Source: an uncultured Ruminococcus sp. (GTDB lineage: Bacteria; Bacillota; Clostridia; Oscillospirales; Acutalibacteraceae). From it: 64,000 nt of DNA. The translations under genes were made by a program, and so were the position numbers. Below, in pieces: positions 18,811-28,421 of the stretch. The stretch is from NCBI GenBank assembly GCA_905233755.1, contig CAJODM010000002.1, forward strand, positions 1-64,000. The letters run 5' to 3'. Below the pieces are notes generated by a model. The model saw only the letters and a program-made list of their open reading frames with translations, did not search any database and had not been told where the DNA came from. Each line of letters starts with the position of its first letter. Within the stretch, counting starts at the first letter, position 1.

Positions 18811-19383
18811 ATGAGCGGCTTTTTTGCCATGCTGTCGCGGATGAAGTATATCAACCGCTGGGGACTGATGAACAACACGCGTTATGAGAACATCGCCGAG
18901 CACTCGCTCGAGGTGGCGATGCTCGCCCATGCGCTGGTGACGATCGCGAACGAGCGGTTCGGTCAGGAGCTTTCGGCAGATCGTGCGGCGGTGTTGGGGA
19001 TCTATCACGATGCAAGCGAGATCATCACCGGCGATATGCCCACCCCCGTCAAGTACTATAACCCCTCGATCAAGACCGCCTACAAGGCGGTCGAAGCCGT
19101 CGCTCAGGACAAGCTCTTGTCCATGCTCCCAAAGGATCTGCAGCGCGTGTATGACGATGTCCTGCACGAGCGCGACGCTGCGCTGATGCCCTATGTCAAG
19201 GCGGCCGATAAGCTATCGGCGCTGATCAAGTGTATCGAAGAGGTACGCATGGGCAACAACGAGTTCAACCTTGCCAAGTCCTCCTGTGAGCAGGCGCTGC
19301 TAGGGATGGACCTGCCTGCGCTTTCGGTATTCATGGACGAGTACCTGCCGTCCTACTACCTGACGCTCGACGAGCTGGGCTAG
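18811..19383 (+). CDS. HD-domain 5'-nucleotidase, YfbR-like
   Basis: MKYINRWGLMNNTRYENIAEHSLEVAMLAHAL, YHDASEIITGDMPTPVKYYN. Confidence 0.9.
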   Translation: MSGFFAMLSRMKYINRWGLMNNTRYENIAEHSLEVAMLAHALVTIANERFGQELSADRAAVLGIYHDASEIITGDMPTPVKYYNPSIKTAYKAVEAVAQDKLLSMLPKDLQRVYDDVLHERDAALMPYVKAADKLSALIKCIEEVRMGNNEFNLAKSSCEQALLGMDLPALSVFMDEYLPSYYLTLDELG

Positions 19384-19488
19384 CGGTGAACAGGCGCATC
19401 CGGACGCGTTCAGACGCGTCTATATCTGCATTTTTTTCGACCCAAAACCACTATAAGTTGTGAATTTTTTCTGAATTTCGCCCTTATA

Positions 19489-19510
19489 ATTCTTATTTGG
19501 AAATAAGAAT
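19489..19510. repeat. Perfect 10-bp palindrome upstream of the LCP gene
   Basis: ATTCTTATTT-GG-AAATAAGAAT. Confidence 0.9.
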
Positions 19511-19583
19511 ATGGATACTGGTGTATAATATAATGGTTTCAATCTGTATTTTGATAGCGACCGGCTGAGAAAGGCGGCAAGAT

Positions 19584-20750
19584 ATGTCAAAATTTGATAC
19601 CGGCGAGATCAACGAATTTGTCGATATCTCCTCTGAGACCGACGTCAGGAGGATCTATCGCGATTCTGCGCTCGCCCCTCCCAAGAAGCGCAAGAAAGGC
19701 ATCGGCATGCGGGCATTTGTCCTCGTGCTGTCGATCCTCTTCCTCATCACGGGGACGGGGATGCTGTACTACTATCATGTCCTCGATACGCTCAACTATG
19801 ATGAGATCGAGCGCCAGCCCGAGACGACCGCCGACGGTTCCACATCGCCCACGATCGAGAACGCCGGCTCCTCGCTGCTCTCGAGCGAGAACGTGCTGAA
19901 CATCCTTCTCTTCGGTCAGGACAACCGCCAGGGCGAGGGCGACTACGGCCGCTCCGACACCACCATCCTGCTGTCCATCGACAACCTCCACCGCAAGATC
20001 AAGCTCACCTCCTTCCAGCGCGACACCTATGTCACCATCCCGGGCTACGGCGACAACAAAATCAACGCCGCCTACTCGCTCGGCGGGGTCAAGCTCTCGA
20101 TCGAGACCATCGAGGCGAACTTCGGCATCAAGGTCGACAAGTACGCCGTCGTCGACTTCAAGTCCTTCCGCAAGGTTATCGCGGCTCTTGGCGGGGTGGA
20201 TATCGAGCTGACGGTCGATGAGATCGAGTATATCAATGCCCAGATCGACGTCAACAACCAGACCGACAAGACCTCGTTCCTCGACTATGATCCCTATGAG
20301 ACGGGCACCCAGCTGATCCATCTCGACGGGTATCAGGCACTCTGGTATGCCCGCGACCGCGGCGAGGAGAGTCTCGGCGGGATCGCCGAGTACAGCTTCT
20401 CGGGCGATGACTGGGATCGTACCGAACGCCAGCGCAACCTCATCGAGACCATCGTGACCGACCTGCGGAGCGAGGCGTCGCTGACCGATCTGGTGAAGAT
20501 CGTCAACGATGTCGGCCCGCTTGTCACCACCAACCTCAAGAAGAGCGACATCACCTTCCTCGTGTCGAACATGATGACCTACATCAACTATGAGATGGTC
20601 GAGATGTCGCTGCCCACCGAGGGCAACTGGCAGTACGGCAGGACCGGCGACGGCCAGTCTGTTATCGTCATCACCGACTGGGACAAGGTTCGACTGGATT
20701 TGGCGACGTTCATCTATGAGGACGTCACCTCGTCTGCTGACGCTTCCTAG
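19584..20750 (+). CDS. LCP (LytR-CpsA-Psr) family protein
   Basis: ILLFGQDNRQGEGDYGRSDTTILLSIDNLHRKIKLTSFQRDTYVTIPGYGDNKINAAYSLGG. Confidence 0.95.
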   Translation: MSKFDTGEINEFVDISSETDVRRIYRDSALAPPKKRKKGIGMRAFVLVLSILFLITGTGMLYYYHVLDTLNYDEIERQPETTADGSTSPTIENAGSSLLSSENVLNILLFGQDNRQGEGDYGRSDTTILLSIDNLHRKIKLTSFQRDTYVTIPGYGDNKINAAYSLGGVKLSIETIEANFGIKVDKYAVVDFKSFRKVIAALGGVDIELTVDEIEYINAQIDVNNQTDKTSFLDYDPYETGTQLIHLDGYQALWYARDRGEESLGGIAEYSFSGDDWDRTERQRNLIETIVTDLRSEASLTDLVKIVNDVGPLVTTNLKKSDITFLVSNMMTYINYEMVEMSLPTEGNWQYGRTGDGQSVIVITDWDKVRLDLATFIYEDVTSSADAS

Positions 20751-20757
20751 CATCCGC

Positions 20758-20786
20758 GCCCGAAGTATTGCGCTTCGGGCTTTTTC
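20758..20786 (+). terminator. Intrinsic terminator
   Basis: GCCCGAAG-...-CTTCGGGC-TTTTT. Confidence 0.8.
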
Positions 20787-20803
20787 TCTGATTGGAGGGT
20801 ATG

Positions 20804-21226
20804 ATGGATAAGAAAGAATGGATCCGATCGCTGAAGTTCACCCTGTTCTCTATCTCGGCAGGGGCGATCCAGATCGTCTCGTTCACACTGCTGACCGAGC
20901 TGACCGCCCTGTCATACTGGCCGTGCTATCTGATCGCGCTTGTGCTGAGCGTGGTGTATAACTTTACGATCAACCGCAAGTTCACCTTTCATTCTGCCGC
21001 CAACGTCCCCATCGCGATGCTCAAGGTGTTCGGCTACTACTGTGTGTTTACGCCGCTGTCGACCATCGGCGGGAACTTCCTTGTCGAGACGCTGTTGTGG
21101 AACGAATATGTGGTCGAGATCATCAGCATGATCCTCAACTTCATCACCGAGTTCCTGTTCTGCCGCTTCTTTGTCTACCGTCATCAGGTGGACAACGCCG
21201 AGAGCTATCTGAAGAAGCACTCATAG
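20804..21226 (+). CDS. GtrA family protein
   Basis: Four TM helices; VYNFTINRKFTFHSA, FLFCRFFVYR. Confidence 0.88.
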   Translation: MDKKEWIRSLKFTLFSISAGAIQIVSFTLLTELTALSYWPCYLIALVLSVVYNFTINRKFTFHSAANVPIAMLKVFGYYCVFTPLSTIGGNFLVETLLWNEYVVEIISMILNFITEFLFCRFFVYRHQVDNAESYLKKHS

Positions 21227-21244
21227 AGCCCGAGAGCAAGAGTT

Positions 21245-21428
21245 GGGGCTGACGCAAAATAGAAAAATGTCATTCAAAACGCCAGTGAAGAATCAGAAAG
21301 CGCTCACCTTTCGGTCAGATTGCACATGACAGGTGTAATCATATTGGATAGATTGCACTATAAGATACTTCGCTAATGCTCAGGATGACACGCTGAGGGG
21401 CTATCGCATTTCTTAGTGCGACAGCCCC
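21245..21428 (+). repeat. Dispersed intergenic repeat, copy 3 (184 bp)
   Basis: Same length and near-identical to 8217-8400; GGGGCTGACGCAAAAT...AGTGCGACAGCCCC. Confidence 0.88.
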
Positions 21429-21458
21429 TTTACTGCTTATATAACCGTTTTATCCGTA

Positions 21459-23087
21459 TCATTCGATCCGCTCGAACCGCCGCATCCTCTTGCCGTCGCG
21501 TTCGATGATCTCTCTGAACATCTCATACGGACGCACCCACAGCTCCCGCTCGCCGTACAGCGCGCGGTACACGACCATCGGCTCGGTCGTCTCGCTGTCC
21601 TTTGCGATGTCGATGACCTCGTATTCGTTCCCCTTGAAGTGACGGTACCGCCCCGGGGTGATCGCTTCCGGTATCAGCGGCGCCTCCTGCTCCTCTCTCT
21701 GCTCGGATGTATCCGCTTTGGGTTCGGCGTCGTCAAGGTCGACCGGGCAGCTCCCGTCGCTATATAGCAGGATCATCGAGCTTGTCGGCGGCACCTCGAT
21801 CTGTGTCCAACCCTGACACGCATAGCTGCTGCCGGTGAGCATATCGGTCAGCACCCCGTCGCGCCCTGTATCAAAGCCGATCGTGCGCGGCTCGTCCGCT
21901 TGATTGAGCAGGATGAACAGCGACTGATCGTCCGACTTCATCGAGTAGCACAGATGGTCGAGCTGTATGCTCTCGTTCTTATACTTGCCGTACTGCAGCG
22001 CGTTGAGGGCGTGCTTGAGCTTTGAGAGCCGGCAGATATGCTCGAACAGCGCATAGTCGGGGTTCTCGAGCCGATCGAGCCGCATCTCGCGCCGCACGTT
22101 CTCGTCCGAGCCGTACTCGATTTTTCCTTCTACGGCGAACTCGCTGCCATAGTAGATCGACGGCATCCCCGGCATGGTGTAGAGCATGGTGTAGACGTTC
22201 TTGAGCAGCCGCTTATCGCGGATGATGCTCGCAACGCGGCTGACGTCGTGATTGTCCGCAAAGTTGTATAGGTACAAGCCCTTGTACAGCCCCCAGTCGC
22301 CGCATTCGCGGTCGAGAGAGTGGGCGAACTCGAAGTAGTTTCGGTCGTTATGGCACGAGTACAGCGCCTTGTATATCTCATAGTTCGTCACCGAGTCGAG
22401 CGCCTCGGGGTTGGCCCAGCGGTTATAGTCGCCGTGGATGATCTCGCCGAAGAGCCAGAACTGCGGATCCTTCATCCGGACACATTCGCGCAGCTTTTTG
22501 AAGAATCCCATCTCGACACAGTCCGCTGCGTCCAGCCGCAGCCCGTTGATCCCGAACTCGTCGATCCAGAACCGCACCGCGCCCAGCAGATGCTCGACCA
22601 CCTCGTCGTTCCACAGGTTCAGCTTCACGAGCTCATAGTGCCCCTTCCACCCCTCATACGAGAAGTTGTCGCCATAGGGGCTTTTGTTGTCAAAGTTCAC
22701 CTGATGGAACCAGTCCTTATACCGCGATCCCCATCCGTTCTGCTGCAGATCCCTGAACGCGAAGAAATCGCGCCCCACATGGTTGAACACCCCGTCGAGC
22801 AGGATGCGAAACCCGTTATCATGCAGGGTATCGCACAGCTTCTTGAAGCTCTTGTTATCGCCCAGCCGGCTGTCCACGGTATAGTAGTCGACGGTGTCGT
22901 ATCCGTGGCGCGAGCTCTGGAACAGGGGGTTGAACAGGATGGTGTTCACGCCCATCTTCTTGAGGTGGGGGATGAAGTCATATACCCGATCGAGCCGATA
23001 GCAAAGCTGATAGTCGTTCTCCTTCGGCGCGCCGGTAAACCCCAACGGATAGATGTTGTAGCATACTGCATCATGGATCCAGTTCAT
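21459..23087 (-). CDS. Cytoplasmic GH13 alpha-amylase family protein with C-terminal DUF1653-like domain
   Basis: LLDGVFNHVGRDF, GLRLDAADC, FGEIIHGDY, NFADNHDVSRV; C-term ITPGRYRHFKGNEYEVIDIAKDSETTEPMVVYRALYGERELWVRPYEMFREII; no signal peptide. Confidence 0.88.
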   Translation of the reverse strand: MNWIHDAVCYNIYPLGFTGAPKENDYQLCYRLDRVYDFIPHLKKMGVNTILFNPLFQSSRHGYDTVDYYTVDSRLGDNKSFKKLCDTLHDNGFRILLDGVFNHVGRDFFAFRDLQQNGWGSRYKDWFHQVNFDNKSPYGDNFSYEGWKGHYELVKLNLWNDEVVEHLLGAVRFWIDEFGINGLRLDAADCVEMGFFKKLRECVRMKDPQFWLFGEIIHGDYNRWANPEALDSVTNYEIYKALYSCHNDRNYFEFAHSLDRECGDWGLYKGLYLYNFADNHDVSRVASIIRDKRLLKNVYTMLYTMPGMPSIYYGSEFAVEGKIEYGSDENVRREMRLDRLENPDYALFEHICRLSKLKHALNALQYGKYKNESIQLDHLCYSMKSDDQSLFILLNQADEPRTIGFDTGRDGVLTDMLTGSSYACQGWTQIEVPPTSSMILLYSDGSCPVDLDDAEPKADTSEQREEQEAPLIPEAITPGRYRHFKGNEYEVIDIAKDSETTEPMVVYRALYGERELWVRPYEMFREIIERDGKRMRRFERIE

Positions 23088-23211
23088 GGTATATCCTCCC
23101 AAATCGATCATTTGCTCTGTCAGTATATCACATCCGAAAGCAAAGTTCAATGATAACAGAGGTTGAAATCCGTCGGGATTTGTGCTACTATGCTATGAAG
23201 AGGTGATATTT

Positions 23212-23661
23212 ATGGCTACCTATCAGGGCAAGAAGGCCGAGAACCCGAGCTCAAAGCGCGTGCGTATCACGATGGCGGTGCTGTTCTTCATCCAGGTGAT
23301 CTTCACCACCTTCCCGTTCATGCGCGGGGATATCGGCGACGGGATCGAGAGCTCGGTCACAGCGTTCGGGATGGTCGTCCACCCCGGCGTTGCCTATACC
23401 GCCGACAGCATCAAGCTCGCGGTGTTCGGCGGGATATTCGTGATATTCCCGATGGTCGCGTTCTTCTTCTGCCTGTTCGACAAGTACTCGAACGTGAAGA
23501 ACTTTGTCAGCGCGGCGTGTTGTGTGATCTGTGTGGCGCTGATCGTGTTCGGCATCGGGCCGGGGTATATCGCCATCGGTTCGGTGATAACGATCCTGCT
23601 GTATGTGCTGATCCTCTTCTTCACGGCACAGAGCTTTCAGGCGTCGATCCTGCGCGATTGA
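23212..23661 (+). CDS. Hypothetical four-TM membrane protein
   Basis: SD GAGGTGA; hydrophobic helices. Confidence 0.7.
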   Translation: MATYQGKKAENPSSKRVRITMAVLFFIQVIFTTFPFMRGDIGDGIESSVTAFGMVVHPGVAYTADSIKLAVFGGIFVIFPMVAFFFCLFDKYSNVKNFVSAACCVICVALIVFGIGPGYIAIGSVITILLYVLILFFTAQSFQASILRD

Positions 23662-23683
23662 CCCGCTCATAGAACCACCCGCC

Positions 23684-23712
23684 CGGGCATATACTGTCCC
23701 GGGTGATTTTTT
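23684..23712 (+). terminator. Terminator-like hairpin abutting the next start codon
   Basis: CACCCGCCCGGGCATATACTGTCCCGGGTGATTTTTT then ATG at 23713. Confidence 0.65.
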
Positions 23713-24057
23713 ATGAGGATATTGGTGCCGATCCTGCTGTGCGCGGTGCTGCTCAGCGGGTGCCGGCGCGTGGTGACCGACTGCTCCGACGAGCTGACGA
23801 TGCACCTTTGGCAGGGGGAGTATGATAACGGGATGAGCGTGTCGCTGTCCTTTGATGACGACGACGCCACGCTGTCGCTGTCGCTCTCTGACGGGCGGGA
23901 GAACCGGATCAACGGGCTGTGTGTGCTCGACCTCGAGCAGTTCGTCATCATCGACGACGATACATCAGAGAGCTTCTCGTTCGGCTATACCGTCCACGGC
24001 GACAGCGTGGATATCACCTATGATGACGCCTCTCTCTCGCTGAAAAAGGTGAAATAA
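23713..24057 (+). CDS. Small putative lipoprotein
   Basis: MRILVPILLCAVLLSGCRR lipobox-like LLSGC. Confidence 0.65.
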   Translation: MRILVPILLCAVLLSGCRRVVTDCSDELTMHLWQGEYDNGMSVSLSFDDDDATLSLSLSDGRENRINGLCVLDLEQFVIIDDDTSESFSFGYTVHGDSVDITYDDASLSLKKVK

Positions 24058-24102
24058 TCCTTGCATTCTCCTGTCGGGTGTTGTAGAATAATGTCGGTGA
24101 TT

Positions 24103-24735
24103 ATGATGAAGATTATTCGACAACTGGTTTCTGCGATACTCGCGGGCGTGATGATCTCGCTCGGCGGCACGGTGTTTCTCGCGAGCGAGAGCCGTGCAGT
24201 CGGCGCGATCTTCTTCTCGCTGGGGCTGACGGTGATCCTGCTGTACGGGCTGCTGCTCTTTACCGGCAAGACTGCCTATCTGCTCGAGAACCGCCCCTCC
24301 TATATCCCGTATCTGCTGCTGATATGGGTCGGCAACCTCATCGGTACGCTGTTGACGGGGCTTATGGTGGGATATGCAAAGCCCGCCCTCGCTCAGACCG
24401 CCGAACAGCTCTGTACGGCAAAGCTTGCCCAGTCCCCGTGGCAGACCCTCGCTCTCGGCGCGCTGTGCGGCGTGCTGGTGTATATCGCGGTCGATTACTT
24501 CCGCTCGGATAAGGATAAGAAGGCGTTTTCCAAGTATCTGCTGGTGTTCACCTGTGTGCCGGTGTTCATCTTGTGCGGGTTCGAGCACAGCGTAGCGGAT
24601 ATGTTCTACTTTGCCGCGAGCTCCTCGCATCTGTTGCTGAGCGTCAGCGGGATTGTCTATATCCTGCTCGTATCGGCGGGGAACCTCGTCGGCGCGGTAG
24701 TGTTTCACACCGTGCGCAGATTCGCGCTGAAATAG
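24103..24735 (+). CDS. Formate/nitrite transporter family protein
   Basis: LVSAILAGVMISLGGTVFLAS, WVGNLIGTLLTGL, FILCGFEHSVADMFYF. Confidence 0.88.
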   Translation: MMKIIRQLVSAILAGVMISLGGTVFLASESRAVGAIFFSLGLTVILLYGLLLFTGKTAYLLENRPSYIPYLLLIWVGNLIGTLLTGLMVGYAKPALAQTAEQLCTAKLAQSPWQTLALGALCGVLVYIAVDYFRSDKDKKAFSKYLLVFTCVPVFILCGFEHSVADMFYFAASSSHLLLSVSGIVYILLVSAGNLVGAVVFHTVRRFALK

Positions 24736-24764
24736 GCGGCAGCATCGCTAGATCGTTTTTGCAG

Positions 24765-24795
24765 AAACCGTGGGTTTTCCACGGTTTTTTTCTCT
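24765..24795 (+). terminator. Intrinsic terminator
   Basis: AACCGTGG-GTTTT-CCACGGTT-TTTT. Confidence 0.75.
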
Positions 24796-24802
24796 TTTTT
24801 TC

Positions 24803-24831
24803 TTGCTATATAGATGTATATATGCTATAAT
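24803..24831 (+). promoter_or_regulatory. SigA-type promoter for ruvC
   Basis: TTGCTA-N17-TATAAT. Confidence 0.65.
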
Positions 24832-24862
24832 AACATGAATATGTGTGTAAAAATGGAGAGGA

Positions 24863-25381
24863 GTGGGCGTTTTGGTAGTGCTGGGGATCGACCCGGGGTA
24901 CGCCATCGTCGGATGGGGCGTTGTCGAATATGTTGACCATATCCACCGTCCGCTCGCGTTCGGCGCGATCACGACCGAGGCGCATACCGACTTCAACGAC
25001 CGGCTCAGCCGTATCTATGACGATATGGTCGAGCTGCTCTCAAGGTCCCGCCCCGACGTGCTCTCGATCGAGAAGCTGTATTTCAACACCAACACCACCA
25101 CCGCCATCCAGGTGGCGCAGGCGCGCGGGGTGATTCTGCTTGCGGCGGTACAGGCGGGGGTAGCGGTGCACGAGTACACCCCCTTGCAGGTGAAGACCGC
25201 CGTCACCGGCTACGGCAGGGCGCTCAAGCCCCAGGTCATGGAGATGACTCGTCGGCTGCTCCACCTCAAGGAGGTCCCCAAGCCCGACGATACCGCCGAC
25301 GCGCTCGCGCTCGCCATCACTCATACCCAGTCGGCAGGCAGCGACCTGCGCGCCTATATGAAGCAGAAAGGAATCAAGTGA
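24863..25381 (+). CDS. ruvC: Holliday junction endonuclease RuvC
   Basis: LGIDPGYAIVGWG; SIEKLYFNTNTTTAIQVAQARGV; adjacent to ruvAB. Confidence 0.97.
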   Translation: MGVLVVLGIDPGYAIVGWGVVEYVDHIHRPLAFGAITTEAHTDFNDRLSRIYDDMVELLSRSRPDVLSIEKLYFNTNTTTAIQVAQARGVILLAAVQAGVAVHEYTPLQVKTAVTGYGRALKPQVMEMTRRLLHLKEVPKPDDTADALALAITHTQSAGSDLRAYMKQKGIK

Positions 25382-25971
25382 TGATCTACTCTGTCCACGG
25401 CCCCCTCATCCATATGGAAGCGAACATCGCCGTCGTCGAGTGTGCCGGCGTGGGTTATCGGGTCCAGACCTCGATGACCACCCAGAAGACCCTCAAGCTG
25501 GGCGACGAGGTGACCCTCTATACCCACCTGAACGTCCGCGAGGACGCGATGGAGCTGTTCGGCTTTGCGTCCAAGAACGAGCTGTCCACCTTCAGGATGC
25601 TGATCGGCATCTCCGGCGTCGGGCCCAAGGTCGCGCTGGCGATCCTCTCTGAGCTGTCGAGCGAGCAACTCGCGATGTGCATCTCATCTTCCGACAGCAA
25701 GACCATCACCCGCTGCAACGGCGTCGGGCCCAAGCTTGCCCAGCGCATCGTGCTCGAGCTCAAGGACAAGATCCGGGGGATCAGTTCGACCGAGCTTCCC
25801 GACAGCCCGAACGCATCGGTACTCACCGATACCGGCAACGTCAGCAAGGCGGTCGCCGCGCTCGCGGTGCTCGGCTACTCGGCGGCGGATGTGACGCCGA
25901 TCCTCTCGCGTCTCGACCCCTCGATGACGGTCGAGCAGATGATTGCCGCCACCCTGCGCGCGATGGGCTAA
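25378..25971 (+). CDS. ruvA: Holliday junction DNA helicase RuvA
   Basis: RMLIGISGVGPKVALAILS; CNGVGPKLAQRIVLELKDK. Confidence 0.97.
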   Translation: MMIYSVHGPLIHMEANIAVVECAGVGYRVQTSMTTQKTLKLGDEVTLYTHLNVREDAMELFGFASKNELSTFRMLIGISGVGPKVALAILSELSSEQLAMCISSSDSKTITRCNGVGPKLAQRIVLELKDKIRGISSTELPDSPNASVLTDTGNVSKAVAALAVLGYSAADVTPILSRLDPSMTVEQMIAATLRAMG

Positions 25972-25992
25972 TATGCTGTGAAAGGATCAATC

Positions 25993-27060
25993 ATGGACTA
26001 TAACACCGATTTTGAGATGGATTTTGAGGACAGGATTATGGACACCTCCGCGATCCCGTCCGATACGATAGACGCCGATAACCCCCTGCGCCCCAGAACC
26101 CTTGACGACTACATCGGTCAGGACAAGGCGAAGGAGAACCTGCGCGTCTTCATCGAGGCGGCCAAGGGCAGGGGCGAGTCGCTCGACCATGTGCTGCTGT
26201 ACGGCCCTCCGGGGCTGGGCAAGACGACGCTCGCCGGTATCATTGCCCACGAGATGGGCGTGAACATCCGCATCACCTCCGGTCCCGCGATCGAGAAGCC
26301 CGGCGACCTCGCCGCGCTGCTGACGAACCTGAACCCCGGCGATGTGCTGTTCATCGACGAGATCCACCGCCTGTCCCGCGCGGTCGAGGAGATCCTCTAT
26401 CCCTCGATGGAGGACTTTGCGATCGACATCATCACCGGCAAGGGTCAGATGGCGGCGTCGTACCATCTGCCGCTGCCGCGGTTCACCCTTGTGGGCGCCA
26501 CCACCCGCGCCGGCCAGCTCACCGCTCCGCTGCGCGACCGCTTCGGCGTGGTGCTGCGGCTGGAGCTCTATACCCCCGAACAGCTCGGTCGGATCATCAC
26601 CCGCTCGGCGAATATCCTCGGCATCGGTATCGATGAGGAGGGCGCGCTGGAGCTTGCGTCCCGCTCGCGCGGCACCCCGCGTATCGCGAACCGCCTGCTG
26701 CGGCGTGTGCGCGACTTCTCCGAGGTGATGTCCAACGGCGTCATCACGTTTGACGTCGCCCGCACCGCCCTCGATAAGCTCGAGATCGACGAGCTCGGCC
26801 TCGATCAGAACGATCGGCGGATGCTCGACAGGATGATCCGCTACTACAACGGCGGTCCTGTAGGGCTCGAGACCCTCGCTGCCGCTATCGGCGAGGAGGC
26901 GGTCACCATCGAGGATGTATATGAGCCATATCTCATGCAGATCGGCTTTCTCTCCCGCACCATGCGCGGCAGATGTGTCACCGCCGCCGCGTACGAACAT
27001 CTCGGATATGACGTTCCGTCGAACACCGCCGCCGCTCAGGGCAGCCTGTTCGATACCTGA
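25993..27060 (+). CDS. ruvB: Holliday junction DNA helicase RuvB
   Basis: [64 protein letters not shown]. Confidence 0.98.
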   Translation: MDYNTDFEMDFEDRIMDTSAIPSDTIDADNPLRPRTLDDYIGQDKAKENLRVFIEAAKGRGESLDHVLLYGPPGLGKTTLAGIIAHEMGVNIRITSGPAIEKPGDLAALLTNLNPGDVLFIDEIHRLSRAVEEILYPSMEDFAIDIITGKGQMAASYHLPLPRFTLVGATTRAGQLTAPLRDRFGVVLRLELYTPEQLGRIITRSANILGIGIDEEGALELASRSRGTPRIANRLLRRVRDFSEVMSNGVITFDVARTALDKLEIDELGLDQNDRRMLDRMIRYYNGGPVGLETLAAAIGEEAVTIEDVYEPYLMQIGFLSRTMRGRCVTAAAYEHLGYDVPSNTAAAQGSLFDT

Positions 27061-27074
27061 CAGGAGGATTGGAT

Positions 27075-28421
27075 ATGGGCAGATTATTTGGAACCGACGG
27101 TGCGCGCGGCGTTGCGAACACCGAGCTTACCCCCGAGCTTGCGATGAACATCGGCAAGGCGGCCGCCATGGTGTTGATCTCGGACGAGGTGGAGCATCCC
27201 ACCTTTCTGATCGGCAAGGATACCCGTCTGTCGGGCGATATGATCGAGGGCGCGCTGATCGCCGGGCTGTGCTCGGTCGGCGCGAACGTCAAGCTCCTCG
27301 GCGTGGTCCCGACCCCCGCGGTCGCGTATCTGATCGGCAAGTATAACGCCGATGCGGGCATCATGATCTCCGCATCGCACAACCCCTTCGAGTATAACGG
27401 CATCAAGATTTTCTCCGGCGAGGGCTTCAAGCTCCCCGACGATCTTGAGGAGGAGATCGAGTCGATCGTCCTCGACCACAAGGCCTATGCCGTCGTCGAC
27501 CATCACGACATCGGCTCGGTCGAATATGTAACGACTGCCGCCGACGACTATGTCGAGCATGTGCTGTCGACGGTCGAGTATGACCTGTCCGGTATGCGCA
27601 TCGCGCTCGACTGCTCGAACGGCTCGTCATCGGTCACCGCCGAGAAGCTGTTTTCATCTCTCAACGCCGAGGTGCATATCCTGCACGCCGAGCCCGACGG
27701 CAGGAACATCAACGACAACTGCGGCTCGACGCATATGGAATCGCTGATGCAGTATGTCAGGGACAACGGCCTTGATGCGGGGCTTGCGTTCGACGGCGAC
27801 GCCGACCGGTGTCTGGCTGTGGACGATAAGGGCGAGCTGGTGGACGGCGACTATATCATTGCCATCTGCGCCGCCGACCTCAAGAGCAGGGGAAAGCTGC
27901 GCCGAAACACCGTGGTCGGTACCGTCATGACCAACATGGGCTTCAACAAGTTCTGTGAGCTCAACGGTATGCACTTTGTGTCCACCAACGTCGGCGACCG
28001 CTATGTGCTCGAGGCGATGCTCCGCGAGGGGTACAACATCGGCGGTGAGCAGAGCGGCCATGTCATCTTCCTCGACTATGCCACCACCGGCGACGGCCAG
28101 CTCACCGGCGCGCACCTGCTCAGTCTTATCAACCGCCGAGAGGCGAAGCTCTCGTCCATCGCGACCCTTATGCAGCGCTATCCCCAGATCCTTGTGAACG
28201 TCAGGATCACCGATGACGGCAAACGTCATTTCTATACCGATAAGGAGATCAAGCGCCATATCCGCGAGATCGAACGCACCCTCGGCGACGACGGGCGGAT
28301 CCTCGTGCGCGTATCGGGCACCGAACCGCTCGTGCGCGTGATGCTCGAGGGCGAGGACTATCCGATGATCGAGCGCCTCGCGCATGAGATGGCGGATGTC
28401 GTTAGAGAGCGGCTCGGCTGA
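27075..28421 (+). CDS. glmM: Phosphoglucosamine mutase
   Basis: GRLFGTDGARGVAN, ISASHNPFEYNGIKIF, DGDADRCLAVD, RVSGTEPLVRVM. Confidence 0.97.
   Translation: MGRLFGTDGARGVANTELTPELAMNIGKAAAMVLISDEVEHPTFLIGKDTRLSGDMIEGALIAGLCSVGANVKLLGVVPTPAVAYLIGKYNADAGIMISASHNPFEYNGIKIFSGEGFKLPDDLEEEIESIVLDHKAYAVVDHHDIGSVEYVTTAADDYVEHVLSTVEYDLSGMRIALDCSNGSSSVTAEKLFSSLNAEVHILHAEPDGRNINDNCGSTHMESLMQYVRDNGLDAGLAFDGDADRCLAVDDKGELVDGDYIIAICAADLKSRGKLRRNTVVGTVMTNMGFNKFCELNGMHFVSTNVGDRYVLEAMLREGYNIGGEQSGHVIFLDYATTGDGQLTGAHLLSLINRREAKLSSIATLMQRYPQILVNVRITDDGKRHFYTDKEIKRHIREIERTLGDDGRILVRVSGTEPLVRVMLEGEDYPMIERLAHEMADVVRERLG

Noticed and set aside
19587-20753. 388-aa minus-strand ORF exactly mirroring the LCP gene
   Set aside because: Frame-mirrored shadow ORF; the LCP motifs on the plus strand are decisive.
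25987-27000. 337-aa minus-strand ORF antisense to ruvB
   Set aside because: Shadow ORF of a conserved housekeeping gene.
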